Shown here one piece after another: positions 43,258 through 53,717 of a DNA stretch of 64,000 bases; position 1 is the stretch's first letter; the number at the start of each line of letters is the position of its first letter. The position numbers were made by a program, and so were the translations under genes. This stretch comes from Coemansia sp. RSA 487 (taxonomy: Eukaryota > Kickxellomycota > Kickxellomycetes > Kickxellales > Kickxellaceae): positions 1 through 64,000 of the forward strand of contig JANBRJ010000052.1 of assembly GCA_027577595.1 (NCBI GenBank), read 5' to 3'. The notes beneath the pieces are model-generated. The model had not been told where the DNA came from. It did no database searches and was given only the letters and a program-made list of their open reading frames with translations.

Positions 43258-43598
43258 TTAGCGGAGGAGGGTCTAGATTGAAAAGACCTTTTGGGTAATG
43301 TAAAAAAGATGGATGGATAGAATTTGTTACGCGTTTGGAAAGTTTTTAGGAGGAAAAAGGGACAAGGCAATGTGCACGAATGCAGCACAGATAAAGGGAT
43401 AGCCAGAATAGTTGCAAGCAAATATAGAATATAGAATACGGAATCAGTCAATGTTGGAAACACAAATCGAGAGAAAGAAAAAAGAAAAAAGGATGGAAAC
43501 AACAAAATCAAACGCTCGGAATCTTTGTGAGATTTATCACCAGAAAAAGGAGCATCCCCACCACCAGCCCCTTACCCTTTATGCTCCGTGATGCATCA
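43258..43598. other. Intergenic between PP2C start and PHO13-type gene end
   Basis: Purine-rich on the plus strand, meaning pyrimidine-rich leader for the PP2C gene. No gene is seen. Confidence 0.45.
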
Positions 43599-44498
43599 TC
43601 ACTGCTGATGATGGTCCAGCTCTGCCAGATCACCGATGCTTGGAATGTAGTATGTTGCCTGGGGCGCGGATGGCAAAAGAATATCCGACTCGGTTGCAAC
43701 GCCGGTGAGAACGCACAGTGTGCTGAGCCCGCCGCTGATGCCAAAGAGAATGTCGGTGTCTAGGCGGTCGCCAACCATGCATGTACGAGCAGGATCCAGG
43801 TGGAACTTTTGCATCACACAGTCAAGCATTGGTTTGTTGGGCTTCCCCATGACAAGCGGAGTCCTCTGGGTGGAGTGTTCCAGCGAGCTGAGAAGTGAGC
43901 CGCAGCCAGGATACATGTACTTGCCTCCAGGCAGCGTGCGGTCGTTGTTTGTCGCTATAAACAAGCAGTCTGGGTTCTGGGTAAGATGTGTGTGTGCACA
44001 GGCAAGCTTCCGATAAGAAATGTCATAATCGATGCCAAAGACAACAGCGCCGACATCGGGATTTGGGTGAATGTCGCTTAGTGTTTCTAGGTTGATTGGA
44101 GCAGTGTCATCGCTGCCAAGCGTTGATATGCCAACCTCGGCAAGCTCATGGTGAATCCCACTCCCACCAATAACATACGCCTTCTTGTCGCTGCCGAATC
44201 GAATCACGTCGTGCAGATAGACAGCAGTCGCATATGCTGAGCTAAAGATATCCTCCACAGACGCCTGGATCCCGTATCTTGCAAACTTGGCCACATAGTC
44301 TTTGCGCGCTGTCGCACTGTTGTTTGTTACAAAGATCAGGCGCTTTCCACGTTTGCGCAGCATATCGAGGGTCGCAGACACATTCTTAATTGCGTGCTTT
44401 CCATTCCAAACAACGCCGTCACAGTCAAACAGGAACGTGTCGTGCTTTTCAACCAAGGACTCAAAGTCCTGGTGCGTCACAAGCTTCCTTGGCGCCAT
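43599..44498 (-). CDS. PHO13: PHO13-type HAD phosphatase (phosphoglycolate / 4-nitrophenyl phosphatase)
   Basis: A HAD-superfamily phosphatase that removes damaged or inhibitory metabolites such as 2-phosphoglycolate. The ATG at 44498 gives MAPRKLVTHQDF and 299 residues (yeast Pho13 is 312); the frame is open farther upstream but that part is not conserved. Motifs are the nucleophile FDCDGVVW (Asp25, Asp27), motif II VTNNSA, the lysine in GKPNKPMLDC and the motif III/IV region GDRLDTDILFG. A cap domain fills the middle. It is divergent with the MET10-type gene. Confidence 0.93.
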   Translation of the reverse strand: MAPRKLVTHQDFESLVEKHDTFLFDCDGVVWNGKHAIKNVSATLDMLRKRGKRLIFVTNNSATARKDYVAKFARYGIQASVEDIFSSAYATAVYLHDVIRFGSDKKAYVIGGSGIHHELAEVGISTLGSDDTAPINLETLSDIHPNPDVGAVVFGIDYDISYRKLACAHTHLTQNPDCLFIATNNDRTLPGGKYMYPGCGSLLSSLEHSTQRTPLVMGKPNKPMLDCVMQKFHLDPARTCMVGDRLDTDILFGISGGLSTLCVLTGVATESDILLPSAPQATYYIPSIGDLAELDHHQQ

Positions 44499-45422
44499 TT
44501 CTCCTTCTCTGCTGCTACAAATTATTAGTAATGAGGCCAAATAAAAAATACAGTCTATGTTAAAAAGGGGGATTGAGAGACAAACGAGCAAGAGAAAGAG
44601 CGTGAACAGTTAGGCTACCATCAAAATTAACTTTTGGAGGAAGATAAAATCGGACGTTTGTAGCCACTCAGAATTGGCTAAAATTGGTGTGACTGAGCTG
44701 CAATTTGTTCCTTCCACTTTAGCTGAATCCAATCAACTCATGCAAAACCATCCTCTGAGGATTGATTGCATCAGTAGATGGATGATACTATTGAGCAAGC
44801 ACTAGCTTTTTCGTGACTTCTTTTGCTGTTGGGTTATTTTTTCAAAATTTGATTCATGCAACAGCGGAAATGGTAAAAAAAAAGTATCATGCGCAAATCT
44901 CTCCCCTCACGAAGCTTGGAAGTTGGCTGTCCAATCGGCATGAACACAGATGGTGCAATATCCTTGTTAAATGTACAAATCTTGAAGAGAGCAGAACAGT
45001 GGATGGATCGAATGGTGAAGATAATACAATTTGTGTTGTGTGGTCAGGTAGTGCGCAAATTATGCTTCATAAATGGCTATGTATTATTCAGCCGCAAATA
45101 CTAAAAAGAAATGGCCAGACAAGCAAGCAGCACCGTTATTTAGACTTGCAAACCATATAAAAGGACCCTCTTTCCTGTTTCTCTTTTCCTAAAAGCTAGA
45201 TATGCGCTTTTCTCTTGCTATCATATTCAATATATTTTCCGGTCATTCTCTCTGATATCTGTCATCCTTTGAAGACCACGATAATATTATACCAGTATCT
45301 GTGCGCACATCTCGCAACATCCAGTCCCTGATCTAATAACTGCGTTGATTGATAATCTACATAGCCTTTATTTATTCATATATATCCAAGATCTACAGGG
45401 TTGAAAGCGCTCGTTTAAAGCA
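44499..45422. other. Divergent promoter region between PHO13 and the sulfite reductase gene
   Basis: A TATA-like ATATAAAAG lies at 45155-45163, about 260 bases before the sulfite reductase start. I see no CACGTG site in this promoter. A 115-codon frame at 44813-45160 has no coding character. Confidence 0.5.
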
Positions 45423-48400
45423 ATGGCCACCACCATCACCAACGAGGCAACATCCCCGGTTCCGTCCCTCATTGTGGGGCTTCGTCTTTCTGGAAAAAAG
45501 GCAGCCATATTTGGCGGCGGCCAGGCAGCTGCCAGCCGTGCTGTATTTGCGCTCGATGCTGGTGCAGATGTTGTGATATATGGACCAAACATCCCCAAAT
45601 CACTGGACAAGTGGACGGGAAACGGCCGCATCCACCTTTCGCCGACAACCAGCTACGCATCGGCAGACATTGTCGCATTCAGCGTTGTGTTTGTTACCAG
45701 TGACGCCGAGTGCAATCACCTGGCCGTTGTTCAAGATGCACATGCAGCTGGCATTCCAGTTAACGTTGCCGGCGACGCAGAGCTGAGCGACTTTGTGCTT
45801 ATGCCCACGTACAGTGGCTCATCCAGTTTGCAGGTAGCCGTGACGACGAACGGCGTCGCCCCTCGCGCTGCAAGCCGGCTGCTCAAGGAAATTGTGCGCA
45901 AGCTGCCTGCCGATCTCGAATCCCAGCTCAAGGAGGCAGCCCGTCTCAGCAGCATGGCCCGCGCAGCCGAGCAAGAGCATGCCAAAGCCCTCGCCAAGCT
46001 TGATGCTGTCGCTGTCGATGCTGCCTCCGCCGACATGAGCACCGCCGTAACCGCCATTCAGACGCCTCAGGCATCGCTGTCTTCCTCCGAGGCTGGCGCC
46101 GACGCCCAGCCCGCTGCGCCGCTTCTTGATCTTGGCGCTCTCAGGAACGGTGCTGTGCAGGTTGATCAGATCGCAAATGTCCAGGTCGCGTCTGGCTATG
46201 TTTCGCACGCGCTCAGTGACCTTTGCTTTGTGTATTCTGCCCCCGAGCAAGATATTGGTGAGGCTGTACTTGCCTGGTCGCGCCGTGCTGAGAAGAATGC
46301 GCATGGCGATTGGGTCTCTGCTCTTCGCATGGAGACCCGCAGCGGCGCTGGCCATGCGCTGTGGGGCGCGCTGTCTTCCGGATCAAAGGTCGCTGCCGTT
46401 GCTTCGGCTGCGTCGTTGCCATACATGGTGCCGGTCCTCTCCCAGCTTGTTGCTCGTAATCTGCCGCTGGTGATCCACGCATCCGCACAGTCACTCGACG
46501 AATTCTCTGTCGCCCAGTCCGACTTTGCAGATGCATTCCTGGCGTTGCAGACAAACGCCATCTTCCTTGTTTCGTCAACTGCCCAAGAGGCTCACGATAT
46601 GGCTCTGGTTGCCCACGCTGTTGCACAGGCAGCAAAGGCGCCTGTTGTGCATCTGACAAATGGGTCGGCTGAAGCTGCTGCGTCAGTCACTGTTCGCATG
46701 TCGAGCCACACGCAGGCTGCCCGGTACGTCAGTACCATTGTCAAGGCAGCAGGAAGCAACGGAGCTGCATCTCACGCTGCTGTTATCCAGAAGGCATTCG
46801 CCGAGTTCAGAAACACCTTTGGGCGCACATACCGTGCATTCGAATACAGCGGTAGCGCTGACACAGAGTCAGTGTTTGTGTCTCTGGGACAAACCACAAG
46901 TGCGCTGCAGATGTCGTTGCCTTCGATTCTGAAGCAGCGCTCGGTAGGCGTGCTGAATGTCCGTGTGCTTCGTCCTTGGGGCTCCGATGAGTTTACAAGC
47001 AGCCTGCCGCCCACGGTAAAGCAGATTGCTGTGCTTGGAAGCACGAGCGGCATGGACTCGCTGTATAATCCTTTTTTCACCGACATTTCCACAAGCGTTT
47101 TCCTTGGCAAGTATGCAGCATCAGTGCAGGTCGTCAACAAGAACATCTTTGGCGCCAAAGGGACTGCTGCTGTCGATGTTGTCTATGCGTCTCTCGGGCT
47201 TGATATGCCTGAAGAACTCGTTGATGAGCAGCAAGAAGAGTCCTCGCCGGATCCCACACCTGCCAAGCAGAACGGCGAAGATTCGGCTGCTAGCTTGGAG
47301 CCAACTGCTACAAGCGAAAGCATCGTTGCAATTGCACAGCGGCTTGCATTCCCTGAGGTCTATGCCACACAGACAGTTCCGCGTCCCGGAGAGCGCACAT
47401 TCACCGTCAAGGTCTCTGCTTTGCGCCGTATGACTCCAAATACATACGACCGCAATATTATCCATATCGAGTTTGATACGCGAGGCACAGAGCTTACGTA
47501 CGAAATTGGCGATGCGCTGGGTGTATTTGGATATAATGATGTGGCCCAAGTTGACGAGTTTTGCAAGGTGTACGGCCTAGACGGTAGCGACTTTGTAACC
47601 GCAGTCAAGGACGGCCAATACCAGACCCGCTCCGTGCACTCGTGGCTCACACACGCCCTGGATCTGTTTGGACGCCCAAGCAAAAAGTTCTACTCTGCGC
47701 TGGCAGACTTTGCCGCCGACGAGAAGGAGGCAGACAAGCTTCGCTGGCTAACAACGAGCGAAGGCTCTATCGAATTCAAGGACCGCGTTGCGGATACGGT
47801 GACCTATGCCGACCTTCTTTTGGAATTTGCATCCGCACGCCCATCGATCCTTCATTTGGTTGATCTGATTGCGCCGATCAAGCCTCGCCACTACTCGATT
47901 GCATCGTCTGCAAAGATGCACCCTGGCAGCGTGCACCTGTGTGTTGTTACTGTTGAATGGAAGAATAGCAGGGGCCAGCTGCGCACGGGCCAGTGCACCC
48001 GATTCCTCAATTCGCTCAATATCGGAGACGAGTTGGTTGTCAGCGTCAAGCCGTCAGTGATGAAGTTGCCTCCCCTTGATAGTCAGCCCGTCATCATGGC
48101 TGGACTGGGCACAGGAATGGCACCATTCCGCGCATTCATCGAAGAGCGTGCTGTGCGTAAGCTCGAGGGCATAGATGTCGGCCCAATGACACTCTACTTT
48201 GGGTCGCGCCACCGTGCTATGGAGTATCTTTATGGCGAAGAGTTTGAGGCCTATCATGCTGACGGCTTGCTCACCAATCTGCGTCTTGCCTTCTCGCGCG
48301 ATCAGAAAGAAAAGGTGTATATCCAGCACCGCATGCGCGAGGACTCTGAAATGCTTTCGTCGCATATTCTCTCCCAGAACGGGTCTTTCTATCTTTGCGG

Positions 48401-48539
48401 GCCAACGTGGCCCACTGGCGACGTCAAGGACGCGATGGTCGGCGCATTCACCAAGTTTGGCGGCGTCAAGGCTAGCGAAGCCAGCAAGGTGATCGAGGAG
48501 CTCAAAGAAAGCGAGCGCTACATCCTGGAAGTATATTAA
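45423..48539 (+). CDS. MET10: Sulfite reductase flavoprotein (Met10) with N-terminal siroheme-synthase (Met8-like) domain
   Basis: The flavoprotein alpha subunit passes NADPH electrons to the sirohaem-containing beta subunit for assimilatory reduction of sulfite to sulfide. It is 1038 residues. Residues about 240-590 match the pyruvate-ferredoxin-oxidoreductase-like half of Met10. About 650-1038 are the FAD- and NADPH-binding half (RHYSIASSAKMHP, GTGMAPFRAF, FYLCGPTWP, ending YILEVY as in yeast). Residues about 18-165 instead resemble precorrin-2 dehydrogenase/ferrochelatase (Met8, CysG N-half). They show a Rossmann start FGGGQAAASRA, then IPVNVAGDAELSDF and LQVAVTTNGVAPRAASRLLKE. That enzyme makes sirohaem. 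As I recall the family, Gly117 stands where the first acidic residue of NV-x-D is expected, with Asp118 beside it, so activity is uncertain. A 70-residue Ala-rich linker separates the parts. Confidence 0.93.
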   Translation: MATTITNEATSPVPSLIVGLRLSGKKAAIFGGGQAAASRAVFALDAGADVVIYGPNIPKSLDKWTGNGRIHLSPTTSYASADIVAFSVVFVTSDAECNHLAVVQDAHAAGIPVNVAGDAELSDFVLMPTYSGSSSLQVAVTTNGVAPRAASRLLKEIVRKLPADLESQLKEAARLSSMARAAEQEHAKALAKLDAVAVDAASADMSTAVTAIQTPQASLSSSEAGADAQPAAPLLDLGALRNGAVQVDQIANVQVASGYVSHALSDLCFVYSAPEQDIGEAVLAWSRRAEKNAHGDWVSALRMETRSGAGHALWGALSSGSKVAAVASAASLPYMVPVLSQLVARNLPLVIHASAQSLDEFSVAQSDFADAFLALQTNAIFLVSSTAQEAHDMALVAHAVAQAAKAPVVHLTNGSAEAAASVTVRMSSHTQAARYVSTIVKAAGSNGAASHAAVIQKAFAEFRNTFGRTYRAFEYSGSADTESVFVSLGQTTSALQMSLPSILKQRSVGVLNVRVLRPWGSDEFTSSLPPTVKQIAVLGSTSGMDSLYNPFFTDISTSVFLGKYAASVQVVNKNIFGAKGTAAVDVVYASLGLDMPEELVDEQQEESSPDPTPAKQNGEDSAASLEPTATSESIVAIAQRLAFPEVYATQTVPRPGERTFTVKVSALRRMTPNTYDRNIIHIEFDTRGTELTYEIGDALGVFGYNDVAQVDEFCKVYGLDGSDFVTAVKDGQYQTRSVHSWLTHALDLFGRPSKKFYSALADFAADEKEADKLRWLTTSEGSIEFKDRVADTVTYADLLLEFASARPSILHLVDLIAPIKPRHYSIASSAKMHPGSVHLCVVTVEWKNSRGQLRTGQCTRFLNSLNIGDELVVSVKPSVMKLPPLDSQPVIMAGLGTGMAPFRAFIEERAVRKLEGIDVGPMTLYFGSRHRAMEYLYGEEFEAYHADGLLTNLRLAFSRDQKEKVYIQHRMREDSEMLSSHILSQNGSFYLCGPTWPTGDVKDAMVGAFTKFGGVKASEASKVIEELKESERYILEVY

Positions 48540-48770
48540 AACCTCACTTTCTGCTTTTTAGTATAGAAGCATCTTTGCACGTGATGCCAACTGATAATAC
48601 ATGATTCAACAAATGCACATCATAGTGTGAGTGGCAAAAAAAACGAAATCCTGAGATTTGGAGCATGTGGTTAGAACCAGAACTGTATGAGATATCCTCG
48701 TTTCTAGTATTGCATTTATCCTACTTACGCCTAATTTATCACACGGCACAAACAACACAGCGACACAGCC

Positions 48771-49688
48771 ATGGCATCCTCTCACCCTCGGCAAGACGAC
48801 CACCGACACGATCGAGCGCCAATGCCATCATTACCGCCGCCACCTCCACACTCGTTTGCTCATGCTCAGGCATTTGCACCGGGTCCTCCACAGCATATGT
48901 TTTCGGGCAGCCAGCTGGGAATGCACATGCCGTCATACCCTCATACTGCACCCACGCCTGGATATATGCCGTATGGGATGCCGCCGAGGAAGGTGCCAAA
49001 GATACGCCATCCCAACCGCGCGCCATGCACTGTGCCGTCAAAGACACTCTACATTCGCAACCTGCGGGAAAGTATTAAAATTCCTGTTCTAGTTAAAGCA
49101 CTAAGCACGCTGTTCGAGACATATGGCGAGGTAGCTGAAGTGCGTGCACGCCATAGCATTAGGATGCGCGGACAGGCTTTTGTCGTCTTTAAAAGCATGG
49201 ATGATGCCGCCAAGGCGCATCACGAAGTCCAAGGCTTTGTTCTCTTTGACAAGCCGATGTTTATAGAGTTTTCACGTGTAGCCTCGGACGCAACGGTCGT
49301 CAACGAAGGCGGCGACATTGAAGAACACAAGCATAAGCGCATTGCTGAGAAAGATAAGCGCGAACAAGATGCTCAAGAAAAAGCAGCTCAGGCTGTTTCT
49401 AACTCGGCAGGAGCATCAGCAGCAGCAATGGCACTCGAGCCAGAACTGCCAAACAAGATTCTTTTCCTACAAGGCCTTCCAGCCGATGTTAAAGTCTCAG
49501 AGATCGAGGCCGTGTTTTCTGCATATCCAGGTTTTGTTGAGGTTCGCTGGGTAGCCGTAAAACCAGATGTTGCCTTTGTTGAATATGAGTCCGACGCACA
49601 GGCTGGCATGGCAAAATCCACAATTGGGCAGCAGTGGTCAGTGCGCGAAGATCAGCCTCCAGTATCTGTTTCTTTTGCAAGGCGCTAG
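48771..49688 (+). CDS. U1A/U2B''-type snRNP protein, two RRMs
   Basis: Spliceosomal RNA-binding protein of the U1A/U2B''/SNF family (yeast Mud1). It is 305 residues. RRM1 is at about 90-165 with RNP2 LYIRNL and RNP1 RGQAFVVF, and the diagnostic MRGQAFVVF and QGF-x5-KPMFIEFS. A Lys/Glu/Ala-rich linker is followed by RRM2 at about 226-300 (KILFLQGLP, VAFVEYES). The 85-residue Pro/His/Met-rich lead before RRM1 is longer than usual. In species with one such gene it serves both U1 and U2; whether that is so here is unknown. Confidence 0.93.
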   Translation: MASSHPRQDDHRHDRAPMPSLPPPPPHSFAHAQAFAPGPPQHMFSGSQLGMHMPSYPHTAPTPGYMPYGMPPRKVPKIRHPNRAPCTVPSKTLYIRNLRESIKIPVLVKALSTLFETYGEVAEVRARHSIRMRGQAFVVFKSMDDAAKAHHEVQGFVLFDKPMFIEFSRVASDATVVNEGGDIEEHKHKRIAEKDKREQDAQEKAAQAVSNSAGASAAAMALEPELPNKILFLQGLPADVKVSEIEAVFSAYPGFVEVRWVAVKPDVAFVEYESDAQAGMAKSTIGQQWSVREDQPPVSVSFARR

Positions 49689-50058
49689 GTATGCCAGAGA
49701 GCAAGTGGCTAGTGGATGGGATGTATTTGGTAGAATCGCACTACTGGCTATGTGTTTCGCTCTGCTTTGCATCAGTATTTTTCTAAAGACACAAGACGTA
49801 AAACGCGTTTTGATGCCAAAAATAGGGTGGCAATTTTTTCCGTTGTGGTGCAAATCTTGGGTAAAGCTTTTTTTTGAAGCAAGCTTGTTTATTTTTATTT
49901 TTATTTTTATTTTTCAGTCTTTTTTCATTTTTTGAATCGTAGACTCTTGGCTTAGTAATCGCATACGTATCGGAGAACATCTTTAAGCATCCTTAGATTC
50001 TTTCATTTGTCCAGCTATACTTTATACACAGAACAATTGCGATTACGCTGCCAAGATT
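49689..50058. other. Intergenic with TTTTTA simple repeat
   Basis: Contains about four TTTTTA units at 49888-49914. No gene is seen. It must hold the U1A trailer and the ELYS promoter. Confidence 0.5.
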
Positions 50059-53000
50059 ATGGATGCTGCATCAGAAATCGCACCGTTTCCAAGCTCTACC
50101 TCGGCTGGAAGCATAGCTGGCGGAATCGCTAGCGGACTTTGGCGTTCAGGCCATTCAGACGCGTCGATTCTTTACAGACACACTCCTCGACTGCTGGAGA
50201 TCCGAAGCATGGCCGCACCATCTCTCGAGGGCCCCGAAGCACTTGCCACGCTCAGTATGGCTCAGTTACAAACGGATACAGTTGAGGATTTAGCAATCGT
50301 GCTTGTAAAACCTGTTGTTCTGAACAACATGACACAGCTACTTGTCTATGCTCACGAAGAGCAGTACAAGGTTGGCAGACTTTACGTTTTCAATCCCTTT
50401 ACGTTGACTGTCTTTTCGATATCAGCAGCAGTTCCATACAACGCTTGTTCGCTTAGTGTATCGACACCTCTTCGCGCAGGCAGTGGCACCACCACCGAAT
50501 GGGAGTTTGCCCTTGTATGCTTTGGCTTAGCAAACAGCAAAGCCTTGATAGGAAACCTGACAGTTGGTGCGGATGGTGCGCATATAACCGCCCTTGAAGC
50601 ATTTGCATTGGAAGCGGGCAAGCACAAGGTATCTAGCTCTGTTGCACTTGAGTTTCCGGATGGCAGCAACCGCGGCCTTGTTTTTCTGGGGCTGGGCTCG
50701 GGTAATGTCGTTGCTGTGGAGTACAGCCCATTTGGCCTTAGCCGTGGCCATACACTGGGTCAAACATCCACCTCTTCGCAGTTTGGCCCAGTCACATGCT
50801 TATCAGCTACATTGTTAGATAGGGGTCGTTTTGTGTTATGTGCCGGTCATAGCTCTGTGGGCGTTCGTAGTTCTGGGTCGGCAGTGGCAACATATGTGGC
50901 TACGCTAAACAACAGTAGCAAACATGGTTTCAGACTGACCTTTGACTCTATTGGCGTCGACCGTGTCCTCCTTGCCCCATCAGACTGCCTTGACGGACAG
51001 CAGCAAACGGTTGACCGGATTGTAGCAAATGCAGAAGTTATCGGGCTAAAGATACACGACATGCGTAACACTGTGCCATTGGCAAACGCAACGACAGATG
51101 CGCCAACGATTGTTATTGCGGCTCTAGCGTGTTCGTCGGCTGATGATGGAAAGAAAGCTTCTAGCTCCAGACGTCGGTCTACCTCTACTTTAGGTTCAGG
51201 CATGATACATGGGCTTTTCAATGCCTGGGGACTTTCCGTAGATGGAACTTTGGAAACCCGGGCTTTGTCTTGTCAGAGTATTGTTGGGCCTGATGTGATC
51301 CTAGGAATGAGCGTATCTGGAAAGCTATCCCAAGTCGAAGTTGTAACCGATCGCAAAGTTTTTATTGGCGATTCACTTTTGAGAAGCATTTCCAGCGCTG
51401 GAGGTGTCCGCTTAGGAGATAGAATGCCTATGTGCACAAGCAAATACCTTGAAGTGGCGGATCGGTTTGCGTATTCGTCGCAGGTAAGACACGCACTTGC
51501 TGAGCAAAGGAAGCAAATGGGTGGTGAGCTGTTTATCGATATATTACTACATATGGCTGGGATATATGCAGGCGAGCGTGATGGAGCAGGCGTTTATCCA
51601 CCAAAGACCCCAACAGAGCAGCGGAGGTTTATCGATCGCATCAACTCTAGCGATTTTGACGATCTTAAAAAGCACTGTATTACGTACTACTTGGTCCTCG
51701 ACAATGCCGCAGGGAGCCTCGTGTCCAGCAACAGAACATACACCGAATGCGAATCTGATCCGATAATGGGGAATAGCCTGGCGACAGACTATGCAAATGA
51801 AGCGCTTATCCCTCGGCACTTTGAGTACTTGATGCGAGGATACTGGCTCATGGACCATGGACAGACAGCTGCAAGCATAGCGTATCTTTCCGATCCGATT
51901 GTAATTGCAGACTGGGCACCAAAGATCATCTCCTCTGCAGTTTCTAGCAGCCATTTTAAGGAAGGGTTGCAGTTCTTGAACAGCACAACGGCAATGTCAC
52001 AACCACGGATTGAAAACCAAGTCTCAGAAGCTTCCCTAGTGATGGAAATGCTCCTGCATTGCGACTTTGGCCGCGCCTTTACCTTCCAGCGCAAGCAGAC
52101 TTCTATACCCGATCTACGGCAAGTGTTGCTTTCGCAGTTGTTTTCGTTTGCACTTTCGTTGCATGCTCGACGTGCTGTGGTTGACCGGTTGTCTATTTTC
52201 CCGCTTGACGCTGTGGAAGAAGCTGCATTAGAGGATCATTGCCTGCACGCAGACACACCTACACACGCAAAGGACTTTTTGGCGCTCTATTATGTCAATC
52301 GTGGCCGCTATGCGGAGGCAATTCGACTATTTAAGGACATATCCAAAGCAGAGGCTGGACAGCGCCTTGATGAACCCCAAACGAGAAAGCGCAACGAGCG
52401 GGCGACAATGGTCCAAAACCTTACTATGCTTCTTCCAGAGGCGCAGCGGTGGGTCGTTGAGGAGCTCGAGGCTGTATCTGACGAATGCAACGAGACCCCC
52501 TCACAGGACCAGATAATCTCCAACAACAAAATCGCTGCCAAAGCCCAATCTTCCGAAAATGCAGAGAGGCCGTGGGCACTTGAAGGAGATCGAGTACCAT
52601 CTGTGCAGTCATCTACAGCTACACCAAGCCGTAACCACTCGATATCTTCAAGGCAGATATATCTAAATCAGCCACTCAGCGCATCCAAGGCTGCACGACA
52701 CACACACGCAGCTGTAGGCACGAATGGAAGAACGCAAAACGCCTCACGTCCTTTGGTGCGCATGCTAGTAAGTCAGCTATCTACTGCAAATCCCGATCCT
52801 GTCCAGAAATATCGACAAAAGACATACGTAGGCCCGGTACCAGTCGGGAGCATGTCACCGAGGAAGGGGGATGGCAAGGATAGCAATCCAATGGGTCTCT
52901 CCAATGTACCCGAAACACCAAGATCGCAGGCAAGCAGCGTTTTTAAATCACAATATACCCCGCAGGATACGCCATGGAAGACGCCAATGACATTCATATC

Positions 53001-53598
53001 TCGTAGTGCAGCAAAGGGAATGTCACTCCGTGTGCCCTTCTCGGGGCCTCCATCAACGCCATTCCGTGAAAACAACAACATTGAGATGGTAGATTCAAGC
53101 ATTGGCAGACTTTCTAGCCCATTCGGTTTTGCAGATGATGATCGAACTCCTTGCCGGAATGTGGTTGGTAACGCCATAGCTGTCGAGAGCCCACTCGCAG
53201 TCAAAAATGCTTCTGGAGACTTGCCCTTGCCCATTGAAGCTAGCCGCTCTCCGTTTGAAAGGCCACAGGCGAATCATTCTATTGAAAATCAATTGCCACT
53301 GTCGGCAGGCTCCTTGCAACAACAGACGACACCAGAGCCAAAGACTTTTACCAAAAGAGAACACGCACCGGAGATCGAGGAATCAAGCTCTCGAAGGTAT
53401 AACTTGCGTGATCGTGCTGGAATCTCTTCACCAGCAACGCCATCCAGAAGTGGAAGACAACTGGCCAAAAATTCTAGTAAACAGGCGAAGGATGGGCATT
53501 CTATCTCCAGCAAGGAGAGCGCACGAAACTACGAGAGAGCGCTGCGACAGCAGATGGCCAATGATATTAACGAGCCAAGAGGGCGCAAGCGTGGTTAG
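50059..53598 (+). CDS. ELYS-like nucleoporin
   Basis: A component of the Y-complex at the nuclear pore; in animals ELYS links the pore to chromatin. It is 1179 residues. The N-terminal 430 or so are beta-rich and probably a propeller. An alpha-helical ELYS domain at about 480-800 has the signature GYWLMDHGQTAASIAYLSDP and a later FLALYYVNRGRYAEAIRLF. The last 350 residues are disordered, Ser/Pro-rich, with basic patches including SRRYNLRDRAG and PRGRKRG that could bind DNA. Many fungal ELYS proteins are only about 300 residues, so this long three-part form is closer to the animal layout. The start at 50059 is the first good ATG. Named from the domain; the propeller is inferred. Confidence 0.8.
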   Translation: MDAASEIAPFPSSTSAGSIAGGIASGLWRSGHSDASILYRHTPRLLEIRSMAAPSLEGPEALATLSMAQLQTDTVEDLAIVLVKPVVLNNMTQLLVYAHEEQYKVGRLYVFNPFTLTVFSISAAVPYNACSLSVSTPLRAGSGTTTEWEFALVCFGLANSKALIGNLTVGADGAHITALEAFALEAGKHKVSSSVALEFPDGSNRGLVFLGLGSGNVVAVEYSPFGLSRGHTLGQTSTSSQFGPVTCLSATLLDRGRFVLCAGHSSVGVRSSGSAVATYVATLNNSSKHGFRLTFDSIGVDRVLLAPSDCLDGQQQTVDRIVANAEVIGLKIHDMRNTVPLANATTDAPTIVIAALACSSADDGKKASSSRRRSTSTLGSGMIHGLFNAWGLSVDGTLETRALSCQSIVGPDVILGMSVSGKLSQVEVVTDRKVFIGDSLLRSISSAGGVRLGDRMPMCTSKYLEVADRFAYSSQVRHALAEQRKQMGGELFIDILLHMAGIYAGERDGAGVYPPKTPTEQRRFIDRINSSDFDDLKKHCITYYLVLDNAAGSLVSSNRTYTECESDPIMGNSLATDYANEALIPRHFEYLMRGYWLMDHGQTAASIAYLSDPIVIADWAPKIISSAVSSSHFKEGLQFLNSTTAMSQPRIENQVSEASLVMEMLLHCDFGRAFTFQRKQTSIPDLRQVLLSQLFSFALSLHARRAVVDRLSIFPLDAVEEAALEDHCLHADTPTHAKDFLALYYVNRGRYAEAIRLFKDISKAEAGQRLDEPQTRKRNERATMVQNLTMLLPEAQRWVVEELEAVSDECNETPSQDQIISNNKIAAKAQSSENAERPWALEGDRVPSVQSSTATPSRNHSISSRQIYLNQPLSASKAARHTHAAVGTNGRTQNASRPLVRMLVSQLSTANPDPVQKYRQKTYVGPVPVGSMSPRKGDGKDSNPMGLSNVPETPRSQASSVFKSQYTPQDTPWKTPMTFISRSAAKGMSLRVPFSGPPSTPFRENNNIEMVDSSIGRLSSPFGFADDDRTPCRNVVGNAIAVESPLAVKNASGDLPLPIEASRSPFERPQANHSIENQLPLSAGSLQQQTTPEPKTFTKREHAPEIEESSSRRYNLRDRAGISSPATPSRSGRQLAKNSSKQAKDGHSISSKESARNYERALRQQMANDINEPRGRKRG

Positions 53599-53675
53599 CT
53601 ATTACTTTCCTAATGCTTGTAGTATTTAATTTTCTACTCTTTCAGGCGTTATAACTGCATCCAAAGCTTTATTCG

Positions 53676-53695
53676 TTTTTTTTTTTTAAAAAAAA
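53676..53695. terminator. T12/A8 tract between convergent genes
   Basis: An uninterrupted T run followed directly by an A run lies in the 119-base gap between the ELYS and TMEM209-like gene ends. It could serve 3'-end formation on both strands. Function is inferred from position. Confidence 0.45.
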
Positions 53696-53717
53696 GTATA
53701 TATCTCAAGCTCTGGCG

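Noticed and set aside
44813-45160. 115-codon frame before the sulfite reductase gene
   Set aside because: Lies in the promoter, without coding character.
48578-48583. CACGTG (Cbf1-like) site
   Set aside because: It lies just downstream of the sulfite reductase gene rather than in its promoter; a single six-base match is expected by chance.
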